From Siccirubricoccus soli (lineage in GTDB: Bacteria; Pseudomonadota; Alphaproteobacteria; Acetobacterales; Acetobacteraceae), in NCBI RefSeq assembly GCF_024178315.1, contig NZ_JAMZIK010000136.1, forward strand, positions 1 to 54,680: 54,680 bases of DNA. Reading direction: 5' to 3'. Of the stretch, positions 32,761 to 42,779 are shown one piece after another. Position numbers and translations under genes: made by a program. Every line of letters begins with the position of its first letter. Positions within the stretch are counted from its first letter, which is position 1. The notes below the pieces were generated by a model that did not search any database, was not told the DNA's origin, and worked only from the letters and a program-made list of their open reading frames with translations.

Positions 32761-33852
32761 ATGCCAGAGACCCCGCCCCGGGGGGCGCCGCCCTCCTTCC
32801 CACTCGGCCGCCTCACTGCCATCGGGGCCGTGCTGGCCACGCTCGGCGCCGGCTTCGCCTATGCCGGGGGCTGGCTGAGCCCCGGCCGGATCACGCCTGG
32901 CCGCATCGTCGATGCGCTGAGCGAGCGCGGCGGCGACCCGACCGGGCACCGGCGCAACCACGCCAAGGGCATCTGCTTCACCGGCCGCTTCGAGGCGAGC
33001 GGGGAGGGGGCGCGCCTCTCCACCGCGCCGATGCTGGCGGCGGGGCGCTACCCGGTGGTGGGGCGCTTCGCCATCGGCACCGGCGACCCGGTGGCGCCGG
33101 ATGCCAGCGGCCGGGTCCGCAGCATGGCGATCCGCATCGCGGCGCCGGACGGGCAGGAGTGGCGGACCGGCATGAACAACATGCCAGTCTTCCCGGTGGC
33201 GACGCTGGAGGCCTTCTACGAGCTGACCCTGGCCTCGCGGGTCGACCCGGCGACCGGCACGCCGCGCGATCCGCAGGCGGTGCCGCGCTTCGTCGCCGCG
33301 CATCCGGAGATGCGGGCCTTCCTTGGCTGGGCCGGCAGCGCGCCCTGGACGCCGAGCTATGCGGAGGAGGACTACCACGCGCTGAACGCCTTCTTCTTCG
33401 TCGATGCGGCGGGGGCGCGGCGCGCCGTGCGCTGGGCCGTGCTGGGCACGGTGCCGCCGGAGCCGCGGAGCCCGGCCGAGCTGCAGGCGCTGGGGCCGGA
33501 TTTCCTCGGGCGGGACCTGGTGGCGCGGCTGGGCCAGGGCCCGCTGCGCTGGCGCATGGTGGCGCAACTCGCCGGGCCGGACGACCCGGTGGATGACCCG
33601 ACGCGGGCCTGGCCGGCGGAGCGCGAGCAGGTCACGCTGGGCACGCTGGTGGTGGAACAGGCGCAGCCGGAGGCGAGCGGCCCCTGCCGGGACGTGAATT
33701 ACGACCCGCTGGTGCTGCCCGCCGGCATCGAGCCCTCGCGCGATCCCATCCTGCTGGCGCGCTCGCCTGCCTATGCCGCCTCCTATCTGCGGCGGCAGGC
33801 GGAGCTGGGGCAGGTGCCGGCGCTGGCGCGCGGCGCGGGAGCCGGCCGATGA
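32761..33852 (+). CDS. Catalase-family peroxidase (SrpA-like), exported or membrane-anchored
   Basis: The protein is 363 aa. An N-terminal hydrophobic segment (LTAIGAVLATLGAGFAYAGG, about residues 18-37) places it in the periplasm. The minimal catalase core follows: distal His in NHAKGICFTGRF, Asn in MNNMPVFPVA, and a proximal Tyr in RSPAYAASYLRRQ. Such short catalases act as peroxidases with an organic or protein electron donor. It overlaps the cytochrome b561 gene (ATGA), the likely quinol-derived electron donor. AGGAG precedes ATG 32761. Confidence 0.88.
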   Translation: MPETPPRGAPPSFPLGRLTAIGAVLATLGAGFAYAGGWLSPGRITPGRIVDALSERGGDPTGHRRNHAKGICFTGRFEASGEGARLSTAPMLAAGRYPVVGRFAIGTGDPVAPDASGRVRSMAIRIAAPDGQEWRTGMNNMPVFPVATLEAFYELTLASRVDPATGTPRDPQAVPRFVAAHPEMRAFLGWAGSAPWTPSYAEEDYHALNAFFFVDAAGARRAVRWAVLGTVPPEPRSPAELQALGPDFLGRDLVARLGQGPLRWRMVAQLAGPDDPVDDPTRAWPAEREQVTLGTLVVEQAQPEASGPCRDVNYDPLVLPAGIEPSRDPILLARSPAYAASYLRRQAELGQVPALARGAGAGR

Positions 33853-34376
33853 GCGGGCGCGGCTTCTCCCCGCTGCAACGGGGCGTGCACTGGCTGATGG
33901 CGGTGCTGATCCTCGCCATGCTGTTCATCGGCGTGGCGATGGTCGCCTCGGCCAGCTCCTATGTCCCGCTGGTGGCGATCCACCGGCCGCTCGGCCTCGC
34001 CCTGCTGCTGCTGGTGGTGCTGCGCATCGGGCTGCGCTGGCGCCGTGGCGCACCGCCCCTGCCGGTGGATCTGCCGGCCTGGCAGAAGGCGGCGGCGCAT
34101 GCCTCGCATCTCGCGCTCTATGCGCTCATGCTGGCCATGCCGCTGCTGGGCTGGGCGATGCTCTCGGCGGCGGGCTATCCCGTGGTGGTGGTGCCCGGCT
34201 TCGTGCTGCCGCCGATCCTGCCGGTGAGCCCGCTGCTCTACGCCCTGCTGCGGGCGGCGCATGGCTGGCTGGGCTACCTGCTCTTCCTCACCGTGCTGCT
34301 GCATCTGGGCGCGGCGCTGTTCCACGCGCTGGTGCGGCGGGACGGGGTGTTCAGCGCGATGGTGCGGGGCAGGTGA
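33849..34376 (+). CDS. Cytochrome b561-family membrane protein
   Basis: The 175-aa protein has four transmembrane helices (about residues 13-33, 40-61, 82-105, 135-160). Heme-binding candidates are His14 (RGVHWLM), His45 (AIHRPLG) and the His of HASHLALY and LLHLGAALFH. It probably carries electrons from the quinol pool to the catalase-like peroxidase encoded just upstream, with which it shares a 4-base overlap. Confidence 0.88.
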   Translation: MSGRGFSPLQRGVHWLMAVLILAMLFIGVAMVASASSYVPLVAIHRPLGLALLLLVVLRIGLRWRRGAPPLPVDLPAWQKAAAHASHLALYALMLAMPLLGWAMLSAAGYPVVVVPGFVLPPILPVSPLLYALLRAAHGWLGYLLFLTVLLHLGAALFHALVRRDGVFSAMVRGR

Positions 34377-34381
34377 GGGGT

Positions 34382-34402
34382 GAGGGAGGCGCCGCCTCCC
34401 TC
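34382..34402 (+). terminator. Hairpin after the cytochrome b561 gene
   Basis: GAGGGAGGC pairs with GCCTCCCTC around GCC, six bases after the stop codon. Confidence 0.7.
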
Positions 34403-34496
34403 CCTTGGTGCCGCCGGCCGTGCGGGGCATGACCGGCGAGGTCCGTCCCGCGGCCAAAGGGCTTTCTTCCCGGAGATCGCGGCGCGGCCTCGCGCC

Positions 34497-34640
34497 TCAG
34501 CCCCCCGCCAGCTGCGGCTGGCGCGCCCCGCTGAGCTCCGCCAGCAGGGCCCAGACCCGGTCAGGATCCATGCGCGTGTCAGGGTCGTTCAGAAGCTGGT
34601 CCAGCTCGGCCAGCTTCGCCTCCATCTCGCTCTCGCTCAT
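34497..34640 (-). CDS. Small hypothetical protein, 47 aa
   Basis: MSESEMEAKLAELDQLLNDP, then RMDPDRVWALLAELSG. The acidic helical start and the MDPDRVW segment resemble a small protein that I recall from Acetobacteraceae, sometimes labelled as a release-factor fragment. ATG 34640 is preceded by GGGGACCCGG; an in-frame ATG four codons earlier is an alternative. No catalytic motif. Confidence 0.55.
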   Translation of the reverse strand: MSESEMEAKLAELDQLLNDPDTRMDPDRVWALLAELSGARQPQLAGG

Positions 34641-34747
34641 CCGGGTCCCCATGCAGCCAGCCGCCGGCCTCGTCGGCAGCGACCATCTCCGCCGGGAAAC
34701 GTGGCAGAATCGCGCCGGTTGCCGTGATGACGCCGGGATGATCTGCG

Positions 34748-35950
34748 TCACAAGGAGGAGAGGATCGCCGGCGAGAGGTCCGGATGCCGCGCTGCCGGGT
34801 GCCTAGGGTTGCGGAAGCGCAGCTCCTCCTCGCCCGCTGCGTCCGCCGCGCCGAACATCTCGAAGCGGGAGGTGCAGGAGACGGCGACGACTCCCGCCGC
34901 CGCAGCGCCGGTGAACCAGCGGCGCACGGCGCCTTCCAGCTCCAGCTCCTCGCGCAGGGCGCGCCATTCGCCGCGCTCCACCTCCTCCAGGAAGACGGCC
35001 AGGATGCCGGGATGCTGGCCGCTCAGCCGGGCGGCGGCGGTGGCGGTGAGGCGGCGGCAGACCGCGCCGCTGATCTCGTTGCCGCGCCCCGCCCGCGCCG
35101 CCATGGCGAAGACGCTGCCGCTGCTCGCCTCCGTGGTGACGGCCAGATGCGCCTCATGCCCGAAGATCTGCCGCAGCCGCGCCGGCAGCCCGCTTGGCGC
35201 ATCCTGGAGCTGGGCGCCGGCCAGCACCAGCGGGTCGAGCTTCAGCATGGCATCCGCGCCGGCATCCTGGCGCTTCTCCGCGGCCAGCATCTCGCTGATG
35301 CGCTGCTGCAGCCCGGCGAGCTGCTCCGGGCCGGAAATCCCCTCCGGCAGGGTCAGCTTCAGCAGGTAGCGGCCGGGATGCGCGGCCAGCCAGGTCTGCA
35401 GCTCCGGATGGATGCGGTCCACCAGGGCGAGCCAGTCGCCGCGATGCACCGGGCGGCCTTCCTCGGCGGAGACGGTCTCGCAGACCACCTCGGCGGTGGC
35501 CCCGCCGCGGCGGGCGAGGAGGTCGTAGGGCGCCTCCTCGGCCAGCCCGTCGAAGCGCAGCGCGAAGCCCTGAGCGCGCAGCCGGGCGGCGGTGCGCAGC
35601 AGGTGGAAGAGGGGCAGCAGCGTTGCCTCCCCGGTGAGCCCGGCCTGCAGCCGGGCACGCAGCCGCTCCCGCGCCGCGGGCGGCAGGGTCTCGGCCAGGG
35701 CCACCGCATCCCGGGCGAAGCCGCAGAGCCGCTGCTCCGCCGGGGCGGCGCGGGCCAGGGCACGGCCATCCGCCATGCGCGCCAGGGCGAGTTCCAGGGC
35801 GTGACGGTGCTGCGCGGCGCGGGCGGAGAGCGAGCCGGGCTGCATCCGCCCGGCCAGCGCCGCCATGCGCCCCGACCAGGCGGTTTCGCCGCACAGGGCG
35901 ATGAAGGCATCCAAGGGCTTGGGTGCGGCTGCTTGCACGGCACGCGGCAT
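34748..35950 (-). CDS. Conserved hypothetical protein, 400 aa
   Basis: It is soluble, with no signal peptide. The N-terminal 150 residues are Ala/Arg/Leu-rich and helical; the centre (APYDLLARRGGATAEVVCETVSAEEG, quoted in two pieces: APYDLLARRGG and AEVVCETVSAEEG) resembles a restriction-endonuclease-like strand-turn, but no D...ExK set is certain. The C-terminal half has strands such as YLLKLTLP and VVAVSCTSRFEMFG. GAGGCTGGCCC precedes ATG 35950. I do not recognise the family. Confidence 0.7.
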   Translation of the reverse strand: MPRAVQAAAPKPLDAFIALCGETAWSGRMAALAGRMQPGSLSARAAQHRHALELALARMADGRALARAAPAEQRLCGFARDAVALAETLPPAARERLRARLQAGLTGEATLLPLFHLLRTAARLRAQGFALRFDGLAEEAPYDLLARRGGATAEVVCETVSAEEGRPVHRGDWLALVDRIHPELQTWLAAHPGRYLLKLTLPEGISGPEQLAGLQQRISEMLAAEKRQDAGADAMLKLDPLVLAGAQLQDAPSGLPARLRQIFGHEAHLAVTTEASSGSVFAMAARAGRGNEISGAVCRRLTATAAARLSGQHPGILAVFLEEVERGEWRALREELELEGAVRRWFTGAAAAGVVAVSCTSRFEMFGAADAAGEEELRFRNPRHPAARHPDLSPAILSSL

Positions 35951-36183
35951 GGGCCAGCCTCGTTCGGAAATTCGGTGTTTGCGAGAAGCGCCAAGCGGCG
36001 GCGGAGGTCAAGCGGCGTTTCGCCATGGCTGGGAAACGGAATCTTCGGGAGTGAGGGCGTAGGGGAGGGGCGGGAGAAAACCTCCGGCCGCGCGAGCGGC
36101 GCGTGGCAACAGGCCCGGCTGGCCGCCCCGCCGCCGCAGCCCGGGCCGCCATGCCGGGCCGACGGAATGGCGGAGGCTGGACG

Positions 36184-38322
36184 ATGGCGGTCTATGACGC
36201 GCTGCTCACGATGCTGGAGGCGGGCCAGGCCTCGGCGCGGTGGAATTTCCCGCTGGCCGTGGGCACCGAGCTCTCGCTGCAGGCCGGGCTCGGCACCGGC
36301 GTCGCCCTGACCTACAGCTTCATGGCGGCGGTGCCGGGCTATGAGAGCCCGGACGACCATCCGGGCTTCGCCGGATTGGATGCCGGGCTGCAGGCGGCGG
36401 CGCGGCGGGCGCTGGCGGCCTGGGCGGCGGTGGCGAACCTCACCTTCACCGAGGTGGCCGATGCCGGGGCGGGCGGCCAGCTCCGCTTCGGCCAGGAGAG
36501 CATCGCCGATGCCGGCGGCTACGCCTATGCGCCGGGCTACGCCTACACCTACGACCCGCTCACCAACATCGTCACCGGCACCAGCGCCGTGCCCTGGGCG
36601 GGCGACATCTATCTCGGCAATGCGCCGGAGAACGCCGCGCTGGCGGCGGGCGAATATGGCTATCAGGCGCTGCTGCACGAGATCGGCCACGCCCTCGGCC
36701 TGCAGCACCCCTTCGAGGGCGCCGACCCGCTGCCGGCGGCGGAGGCGACGCTGCGGTACAGCGTCATGGCCTATGACGCCCCAGCCAATCTCGGCATCGT
36801 CACCGTCACTGGCGATGCCCATGCCTATGCCTGGGTGGCGGAGACGCTCTACCCGAGCGGGCCGATGCTCTACGACATCGCGGCCCTGCAGCTTCTCTAC
36901 GGCGCCAACATGGCCACCAATGCCGGCGCCACCACCTATGCCTGGGCGGCGGATGCGCGGATCCTCGAGACCATCTGGGATGGCGGCGGCATCGACACCA
37001 TCGACGCGAGCAACCAGGCGCTGCCGAGCGTCATCGACCTGCGGGACGGGCATTTCAGCAGCATCGCCATGCGGCTGACCGAGGCCGAGCGGCGGCTGGA
37101 GATTCCCGCCTGGGCGAGCGCGGCGCCGACGCCGGGCTATGACGGGGTGGACAACCTCGCCATCGCCTTCGGCGCGGTGATCGAGAATGCGAAGGGCGGC
37201 GCGGGGGATGACCATCTCATCGGCAATGCCGTGGCGAACCTGCTGGAGGGCAATGGCGGCGCCGACACGCTGGATGGCGGCGCGGGCGACGACACCCTGG
37301 CGGGCGGCGCCGGCGACGACACCTATCTGGTGGATAGCCAGGGCGACCTGATCCTCGAAGCGCCGGGCGGCGGGGTGGACAGCGTCATCGCCTCTGCCGG
37401 CTTCTACCTCCATGCGGAGCTGGAGACGCTGGTGCTGGCGGAGGGCGCCGGCGACATCTTCGGCGTGGGCAATGCGCTGGCGAACCGGCTGGAGGGCAAT
37501 GCGGGCGCCAATCTGCTCATGGCCTGGGGCGGGGACGACACCCTGCTGGGCGGCGTGGGCGATGACGTGCTCTACGGCGTCGATGGCCGGGACAGCATGG
37601 AGGGCGGCGCCGGGCTGGATGTGCTGCTGGGCGGCGAGGGCGACGACACGCTGGCGGGCGGCGCCGATGCGGATGCGCTCTATGGCGAGGCGGGCGACGA
37701 TTCCCTCTCCGGCGGAACGGATTTCGTCTTCGACCTGCTGGTGGGCGGCGAGGGCAATGACACGCTGGAGGGCGCGAGCGGCCTCGGCGATTACGACTAC
37801 CTCTATGGCGGCGCGGGCGGCGATGCCTTCTACGTCGATACGCCGGCCGACCTGGTCTTCGAATTCGCGGGGGAGGGGAGTGACACCGTTCATGCCTCGA
37901 TCGAGGGGGCGGGCTACTACCTCTATGAGGAGATCGAGGATCTGGTGCTGCTGGGCCCCACGCCCTTCGGCGTCGGCAACGGGCTGGCCAACCGCATCGC
38001 CGGCAATGCCGGCGCAAATTGGCTGCTGGGCGGGGCGGGCGACGACACGCTGGATGGCGGCGCCGGCAGTGACGTGCTGTTCGGCGAGGCGGGGGCGGAT
38101 GTCTTCGCCTTCCGCCGCGGCACCGGCGCGGATGTGGTGGGGGATTTCGCCCCGGGCGTGGACAAGCTGCTGCTCATCGGCCTGGGCTTCGCGGATTTCG
38201 CCCAGGTGATGGCGCATTTCGTGGTGGCCGGCGGCAATAGTGCCATCGATTTCGGCCAGGGCGACCTGGTGGTGCTGAACGGCGTCACCGGCCTTGCGGC
38301 CGGGGATGTGCTGCTGGCCTGA
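36184..38322 (+). CDS. Serralysin-type M10 metalloprotease with RTX repeats
   Basis: The protein is 712 aa. The catalytic domain (1-250) has HEIGHALGLQHP (His165, Glu166, His169, His175) and a Met-turn SVMAYD (Met195, Tyr197). Then come calcium-binding GGxGxDxL repeats in three blocks, separated by two copies of a beta-rich unit (GVDSVIASAGFYLHAELETL and GSDTVHASIEGAGYYLYEEI). It has no N-terminal signal peptide, and serralysins leave by type I secretion through the C-terminus, which here ends in hydrophobic VLLA. The usual length is about 480 aa, so the RTX part is expanded. No type I exporter genes are nearby. GGAGGCTGGACG precedes ATG 36184. Confidence 0.9.
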   Translation: MAVYDALLTMLEAGQASARWNFPLAVGTELSLQAGLGTGVALTYSFMAAVPGYESPDDHPGFAGLDAGLQAAARRALAAWAAVANLTFTEVADAGAGGQLRFGQESIADAGGYAYAPGYAYTYDPLTNIVTGTSAVPWAGDIYLGNAPENAALAAGEYGYQALLHEIGHALGLQHPFEGADPLPAAEATLRYSVMAYDAPANLGIVTVTGDAHAYAWVAETLYPSGPMLYDIAALQLLYGANMATNAGATTYAWAADARILETIWDGGGIDTIDASNQALPSVIDLRDGHFSSIAMRLTEAERRLEIPAWASAAPTPGYDGVDNLAIAFGAVIENAKGGAGDDHLIGNAVANLLEGNGGADTLDGGAGDDTLAGGAGDDTYLVDSQGDLILEAPGGGVDSVIASAGFYLHAELETLVLAEGAGDIFGVGNALANRLEGNAGANLLMAWGGDDTLLGGVGDDVLYGVDGRDSMEGGAGLDVLLGGEGDDTLAGGADADALYGEAGDDSLSGGTDFVFDLLVGGEGNDTLEGASGLGDYDYLYGGAGGDAFYVDTPADLVFEFAGEGSDTVHASIEGAGYYLYEEIEDLVLLGPTPFGVGNGLANRIAGNAGANWLLGGAGDDTLDGGAGSDVLFGEAGADVFAFRRGTGADVVGDFAPGVDKLLLIGLGFADFAQVMAHFVVAGGNSAIDFGQGDLVVLNGVTGLAAGDVLLA

Positions 38323-38327
38323 GCCTT

Positions 38328-38377
38328 GGAGCAAGACATCCGATCAGGCGGAATCAGCTGATCGGATGCCTTGCTCC
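38328..38377. terminator. Long palindrome (copy B) acting as terminator between protease gene and aroC
   Basis: GGAGCAAG (38328-38335) pairs with CTTGCTCC (38370-38377), and ATCCGATCAG (38338-38347) with CTGATCGGAT (38358-38367). It starts five bases after the protease stop. A further ACGCT/AGCGT stem follows at about 38383-38395. It is the best-preserved copy of the dispersed palindrome. Confidence 0.75.
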
Positions 38378-38446
38378 AGAAAACGCTCTAAGCGTTCGCA
38401 GAACAGAGTCACGCCTTCGGGCGATGCCGCCCTGCGGCGATCTGCT

Positions 38447-39553
38447 CTAGTTCCGCGGCAGGCGGGCGCGGTCCGGCGCGTCCGGGTTCTGGGCACGGTG
38501 GCGCAGCAGGTGGTCCGCCAGCACCAGGGCCAGCATCGCCTCCCCCACCGGGACGGCGCGGATGCCGACGCAGGGGTCGTGCCGTCCCTTGGTCTGCACC
38601 TCCACCTCCTGCCCGAAGCGGTCCACCGCGGCGCGCGGCGTCAGGATGGAGGAGGTGGGCTTCACCGCGAAGCGCGCGACGATGGGCTGGCCGGTGGAAA
38701 TGCCGCCGAGGATGCCGCCGGCATGGTTGCTGCCGAACCGCACCTCGCCCTGCGGGCCCATGCGCATCTCGTCGGCATTCTCCTCGCCGGAGAGGGAAGC
38801 GGCGGCGAAGCCCTCGCCGATCTCGACGCCCTTCACCGCATTGATGCTCATCAGCGCTGCGGCCAGCTCGGCATCCAGCTTGCCGTAGATCGGCGCGCCG
38901 AGGCCGGGGGGCACGCCCTCCGCCACCACCTCGATGACCGCGCCGAGCGAGGAGCCGGATTTGCGGGCGGCGAGCAGCCTCTCCTCCCACCGCGCGGCGG
39001 CGGCGGGGTCCGGGCAGAAGAACTCGTTGCGCTCCACCTCCGCCCAGTCCCAGGCGGCGCGGTCCACCCTGTCCGCGCCCAGCTGCACCAGGGCGCCGCG
39101 GAGGGTGACGCCGGCGCCCAGCACCTTGCGCGCCACGGCGCCGGCGGCGACCCGCATGGCGGTCTCCCGCGCCGAGGATCTTCCGCCACCGCGATAGTCG
39201 CGGATGCCGTATTTCAGCTCATAGGTCAGGTCGGCATGGCCGGGGCGGAAGCGGTCCTTGATCTCGCCATAGTCGCGGCTGCGCTGGTCGGTGTTCTCGA
39301 TGTGCAGCGCGATCGGGGTGCCGGTCGTCATCCCCTCGAAGGTGCCGGAGAGGATGCGGACCTGGTCCGGCTCCTGCCGCTGGGTCACGAAGCGGGATTG
39401 GCCGGGGCGGCGGCGGTCCAGGAAGGGCTGGATGTCCGCTTCCGTCAGGGGCAGGCGCGGCGGGCAGCCATCCACCACGCAGCCGATGGCGGGGCCGTGC
39501 GACTCGCCCCAGGTGGTGACGCGGAAGAGGTGGCCGAAGGAATTGTGGGACAC
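38447..39553 (-). CDS. aroC: Chorismate synthase
   Basis: The 368-aa protein is typical in length. Signatures: [50 protein letters not shown] and [16 protein letters not shown]. It converts EPSP to chorismate with reduced FMN. The start is GTG at 39553, four bases after the fabI stop, and begins at the normal family N-terminus. Translation is probably coupled to fabI. Confidence 0.97.
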   Translation of the reverse strand: MSHNSFGHLFRVTTWGESHGPAIGCVVDGCPPRLPLTEADIQPFLDRRRPGQSRFVTQRQEPDQVRILSGTFEGMTTGTPIALHIENTDQRSRDYGEIKDRFRPGHADLTYELKYGIRDYRGGGRSSARETAMRVAAGAVARKVLGAGVTLRGALVQLGADRVDRAAWDWAEVERNEFFCPDPAAAARWEERLLAARKSGSSLGAVIEVVAEGVPPGLGAPIYGKLDAELAAALMSINAVKGVEIGEGFAAASLSGEENADEMRMGPQGEVRFGSNHAGGILGGISTGQPIVARFAVKPTSSILTPRAAVDRFGQEVEVQTKGRHDPCVGIRAVPVGEAMLALVLADHLLRHRAQNPDAPDRARLPRN

Positions 39554-39557
39554 GGGA

Positions 39558-40391
39558 TCAGACGGTGCTGATGTCCGGCGCGTCCGGATTCTTCATGCCG
39601 ACGATGTGGTAGCCGCTGTCGACATGATGCACCTCCCCGGTCACGCCGGCGGACAGGTCGCTCAACAGGTAGAGGCCGGCGCCGCCCACCTCCTCGATGG
39701 TCACGTTGCGGCGCAGCGGGCTGTTGAGCTGGTTCCACTTCAGGATGTAGCGGAAATCGCCGATCCCGCTGGCCGCGAGCGTGCGGATCGGCCCGGCGGA
39801 GATCGCGTTCACCCGGATGCCGGCACCGCCCAGATCGGCCGCCAGGTAGCGGACGCTGGCCTCCAGCGCCGCCTTGGCCACGCCCATGACGTTGTAATGC
39901 GGGGTGACGCGCTCGGCGCCGAGATAGCTCATCGTCAGCAGGCTGCCGCCCGGGGACATCAGCGGCACCGCTCGCTGGCTGACCGCGACGAAGGAGTAGC
40001 AGGAGATGTCCAGCGCCTGGGCGAAGACGTCGCGCGGCGTGTCCAGGTAGCGGCCGCGGAGATAGTCCTTGTTGGCGAAGCCGATGGCATGGACCAGGAA
40101 GTCCAGCCTGCCCCATTCCTCCCGCAGTGCGGCAAAAAGGCCGTCGATGCTCGCCTCGTCCGAGACGTCGCAGGGCAGGACCAGGTTGGAGCCGATGCTC
40201 TCCGCCAGCGGCCGTACCCGCTTCTCCAGCGCCTCTCCCTGGTAGCTGAAGGCCACCTCCCCGCCCTGGGCGGCGACCGCGCGGGCGATGCCCCAGGCGA
40301 TGGAGCGGTCATTCGCCACCCCCATGACGAGGCCGCGCTTGCCCGCCATGAGCGTGCCGGTGGGGGCGTCTGCGAGCGGCGCTTCGGACAT
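39558..40391 (-). CDS. fabI: Enoyl-[acyl-carrier-protein] reductase FabI
   Basis: The 277-aa protein has the NADH-binding start [21 protein letters not shown] and the FabI Tyr-x6-Lys active site ([13 protein letters not shown]), with [14 protein letters not shown]. It completes fatty-acid elongation and is the triclosan target. ATG 40391 ([10 protein letters not shown]) is the normal start; the frame is open into pdxH antisense only by chance. First gene of fabI-aroC, divergent from pdxH (105-base spacer). Confidence 0.96.
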   Translation of the reverse strand: MSEAPLADAPTGTLMAGKRGLVMGVANDRSIAWGIARAVAAQGGEVAFSYQGEALEKRVRPLAESIGSNLVLPCDVSDEASIDGLFAALREEWGRLDFLVHAIGFANKDYLRGRYLDTPRDVFAQALDISCYSFVAVSQRAVPLMSPGGSLLTMSYLGAERVTPHYNVMGVAKAALEASVRYLAADLGGAGIRVNAISAGPIRTLAASGIGDFRYILKWNQLNSPLRRNVTIEEVGGAGLYLLSDLSAGVTGEVHHVDSGYHIVGMKNPDAPDISTV

Positions 40392-40496
40392 GAGCGAAAG
40401 GGACCGGACTGTTGCAGGGAGGCGGTCGTGGTGGCACACCCCCGCCCGGTGGGCAAGGGGGACCGTGCCCGCCAGCACCCTCGCAGGGACCTTGCC

Positions 40497-41084
40497 ATGA
40501 GCAGCAGCGCCGCCGACCCCATCGCCCGCTTCGAGGCCTGGATGGCGGAGGCGACGAAGGCCGAGCCGAACGATCCGAACGCGGTCTGCCTCGCCACCGC
40601 GACGAAGGAGGGCATTCCCTCCGCCCGCATGGTGCTGCTGAAGGGCGTCGATGCCCGCGGCTTCGTCTTCTACACCAATCTGGAAAGCCGGAAGGGGCAG
40701 GAGCTGGCGGCCAACCCCAATGCCGCCCTCTGCTTCCACTGGAAGTCGCTGCACCGCAGCGTGCGGGTGGAAGGCGGGGTGGAGCCGGTCACCGCGGCGG
40801 AGGCGGATGCCTATTACGCCTCCCGCGCCCGGGGCAGCCGGATCGGCGCCTGGGCCAGCAAGCAGTCCCGGCCGCTGGAAAGCCGCTACGCGCTGGAGAA
40901 GGCGGTGGCGGAGTACACGCTGAAATTCGGCCTGGGCGAGATCCCCCGCCCGGAATTCTGGTCCGGCTTCCGGCTGATCCCCCGGCGGATCGAGTTCTGG
41001 CAGGACATGCAGTTCCGCCTGCACGACCGCCAGGTCTTCCACCGCGAGGGCGAGGGCTGGCGGGTGGAGGCGCTCTACCCCTGA
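40497..41084 (+). CDS. pdxH: Pyridoxamine 5'-phosphate oxidase
   Basis: The 195-aa FMN enzyme has [31 protein letters not shown] and the C-terminal signature [19 protein letters not shown]. It makes pyridoxal 5'-phosphate. AGGGA precedes ATG 40497. Its TGA overlaps the putative CTG start of the next gene. Confidence 0.95.
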   Translation: MSSSAADPIARFEAWMAEATKAEPNDPNAVCLATATKEGIPSARMVLLKGVDARGFVFYTNLESRKGQELAANPNAALCFHWKSLHRSVRVEGGVEPVTAAEADAYYASRARGSRIGAWASKQSRPLESRYALEKAVAEYTLKFGLGEIPRPEFWSGFRLIPRRIEFWQDMQFRLHDRQVFHREGEGWRVEALYP

Positions 41085-42538
41085 TCCCCGCGCCGCAGCG
41101 CCCCGTCGCGGAGCTGCTGCGGCGGCTGACCGGGGCGGAGCCGCAGGAAACCCATATCTCCGCCATCCATGTCGGGCGGGGCCATGCCTTCAAGCTGAAG
41201 AAGGCGGTCGCCCTCGGCTTCCTCGACTTCACCTCCCTGGCGGCGCGGGAGCATTTCCTGCGGCGGGAGCTGGCGCTGAACGCGCCGCATGCGCCGGGCC
41301 TCTACCAGGCGGTGCTGCCCGTCACCCGCACCGCCGAGGGCGGGGTGGAGCTGGACGGGGATGGCGAGGTGGTGGAGTGGGTGCTGCGCATGGCCGCGGT
41401 CCCGCCCGGGGATTTCCTGGATGCGGTGGCCGCGGCGGGCGGGCTGGACGGGGCCCGGCTGGATGCGCTGGCCGATGCCGTCTTCGCCCTGCACGACGCG
41501 CTGCCCCCGGCCGCGCCGCTGGGCGAGTTCGACGCGGTGCGGGAGGGGAATCGCCGCGCCGCGCTGGCCGCCGGGCTGCCGGCGGGGCGCATTGCCGCCT
41601 GGGATGCGGCGCTGGCGGCGCGGCTGGCAGCGCTGGCCCCGGTGCTGGCGGCACGCCAGGCGGCGGGGCGGGTGCGGCGCTGCCATGGCGATCTGCATCT
41701 CGGCAATCTGCTGCTCTGGCAGGGGCGGGTCTGTCCCTTCGACGCGCTGGAATTCGACGAAGCGCTGGCGACCATCGACACCGGCTACGATCTCGCCTTC
41801 CTGCTGATGGACCTTGAGTATCGCCTCGGCCGCGCGGCGGCGAACCGGGTGCTGAACCGCTACGTGGCGCGCAGCGGCGATGCCGGGCTGGTGGCCGGGC
41901 TGCCGGCCTGGCTCTCGCTGCGGGCGATCATCCGCGCCCATGTCGCGGGCGCCCGGGGGCGGGGAGAGGAGGCGCTGGCCTATCTGGCGCGGGCCGAGGC
42001 CTATCTGGCGCCGCCGCCGCCGCGCCTGGTCGCGGTGGGCGGGCTGCAGGGTACGGGCAAGTCGCGCCTTGCCCGGGCGCTGGCGCCGGCGCTGGGCGCC
42101 GCGCCCGGGGCGCTGGTGCTGCGCAGCGACGAAATTCGTAAGCGCCAGGCTGGCGTCCCGCCGGAGCAGCGGCTGCCGCCCGCCGCCTATACCCCGGCGG
42201 CGAACGAGGCGGTCTTCGCCGAACTCACCGCGCAGGCGGCGGCGGTGATCGGCGCCGGGCATGCGGTGGTGGCGGATGCGGTGTTCGGTCGTCCATCCGA
42301 GCGCGCCGCGCTGGAAGGCGCCGCCGGCGGCGCGCCCTTCACCGGCTTCTGGCTCACCGCGCCGCGCGCGGTGCTGGAGGCGCGCATCGCGGCGCGGCGC
42401 GGCGACGCCTCGGATGCCGATGCGGCGGTGCTGGCGGCGACCGCGGCGCGGGAGATGGGCGAGAGCACCTGGCATGGGCTGGATGCGACGGAGGATCCAC
42501 TGCCCGCCGCCCGCGCCGCGCTGGAGCGTGGGTGCTGA
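41081..42538 (+). CDS. Bifunctional aminoglycoside-phosphotransferase-like / P-loop ATPase protein, probable CTG start
   Basis: The 485-aa fusion has an N-terminal APH-like kinase half with [19 protein letters not shown] and the catalytic loop HGDLHLGN (His202). A P-loop kinase half follows with Walker [10 protein letters not shown] (about 320-328). The family usually has about 20 residues before ETHIS. No ATG, GTG or TTG exists in that stretch; the only fitting codon is CTG 41081, which overlaps the pdxH stop as CTGA and has GGTGGAGG ten bases upstream. Substrate unknown; true antibiotic resistance is unlikely. Confidence 0.85.
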   Translation: MIPAPQRPVAELLRRLTGAEPQETHISAIHVGRGHAFKLKKAVALGFLDFTSLAAREHFLRRELALNAPHAPGLYQAVLPVTRTAEGGVELDGDGEVVEWVLRMAAVPPGDFLDAVAAAGGLDGARLDALADAVFALHDALPPAAPLGEFDAVREGNRRAALAAGLPAGRIAAWDAALAARLAALAPVLAARQAAGRVRRCHGDLHLGNLLLWQGRVCPFDALEFDEALATIDTGYDLAFLLMDLEYRLGRAAANRVLNRYVARSGDAGLVAGLPAWLSLRAIIRAHVAGARGRGEEALAYLARAEAYLAPPPPRLVAVGGLQGTGKSRLARALAPALGAAPGALVLRSDEIRKRQAGVPPEQRLPPAAYTPAANEAVFAELTAQAAAVIGAGHAVVADAVFGRPSERAALEGAAGGAPFTGFWLTAPRAVLEARIAARRGDASDADAAVLAATAAREMGESTWHGLDATEDPLPAARAALERGC

Positions 42539-42779
42539 ACCACCCTCGCCGGAAGGCTTGAAGCGCGCGATCGGTCGTATGACCGGAGCGGGCGCGTGGG
42601 CGAAGCCCGCCCGATTCGCCCCGCCCCTGCCGCTATCCCGCCTTGCGGCAGGGCGCAGCGTCACGGCATGGAACGGCAGGGGCGGCTGCATCGTTGGCCT
42701 GATGCGAAACGGCAAGCGTTTCCGCCGGGCGGGAAAATGCTCTAGCCTGTCTGCGGAAGCGCCGTTGGGGAGACGCGCC

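Noticed and set aside
37195-38060. Repetitive DNA considered as a tandem or CRISPR-like array
   Set aside because: The repeats are in frame and encode GGxGxDxL RTX nonapeptides, so they are protein repeats.
35359-38334. 991-codon minus-strand frame opposite the serralysin gene
   Set aside because: The repetitive plus-strand RTX codons keep the antisense frame open; no start, motif or ribosome-binding site is convincing.
41081-42538. Aminoglycoside phosphotransferase resistance gene
   Set aside because: The APH-like half is fused to a P-loop kinase half in a common housekeeping-type family and sits after pdxH, not on a mobile element.
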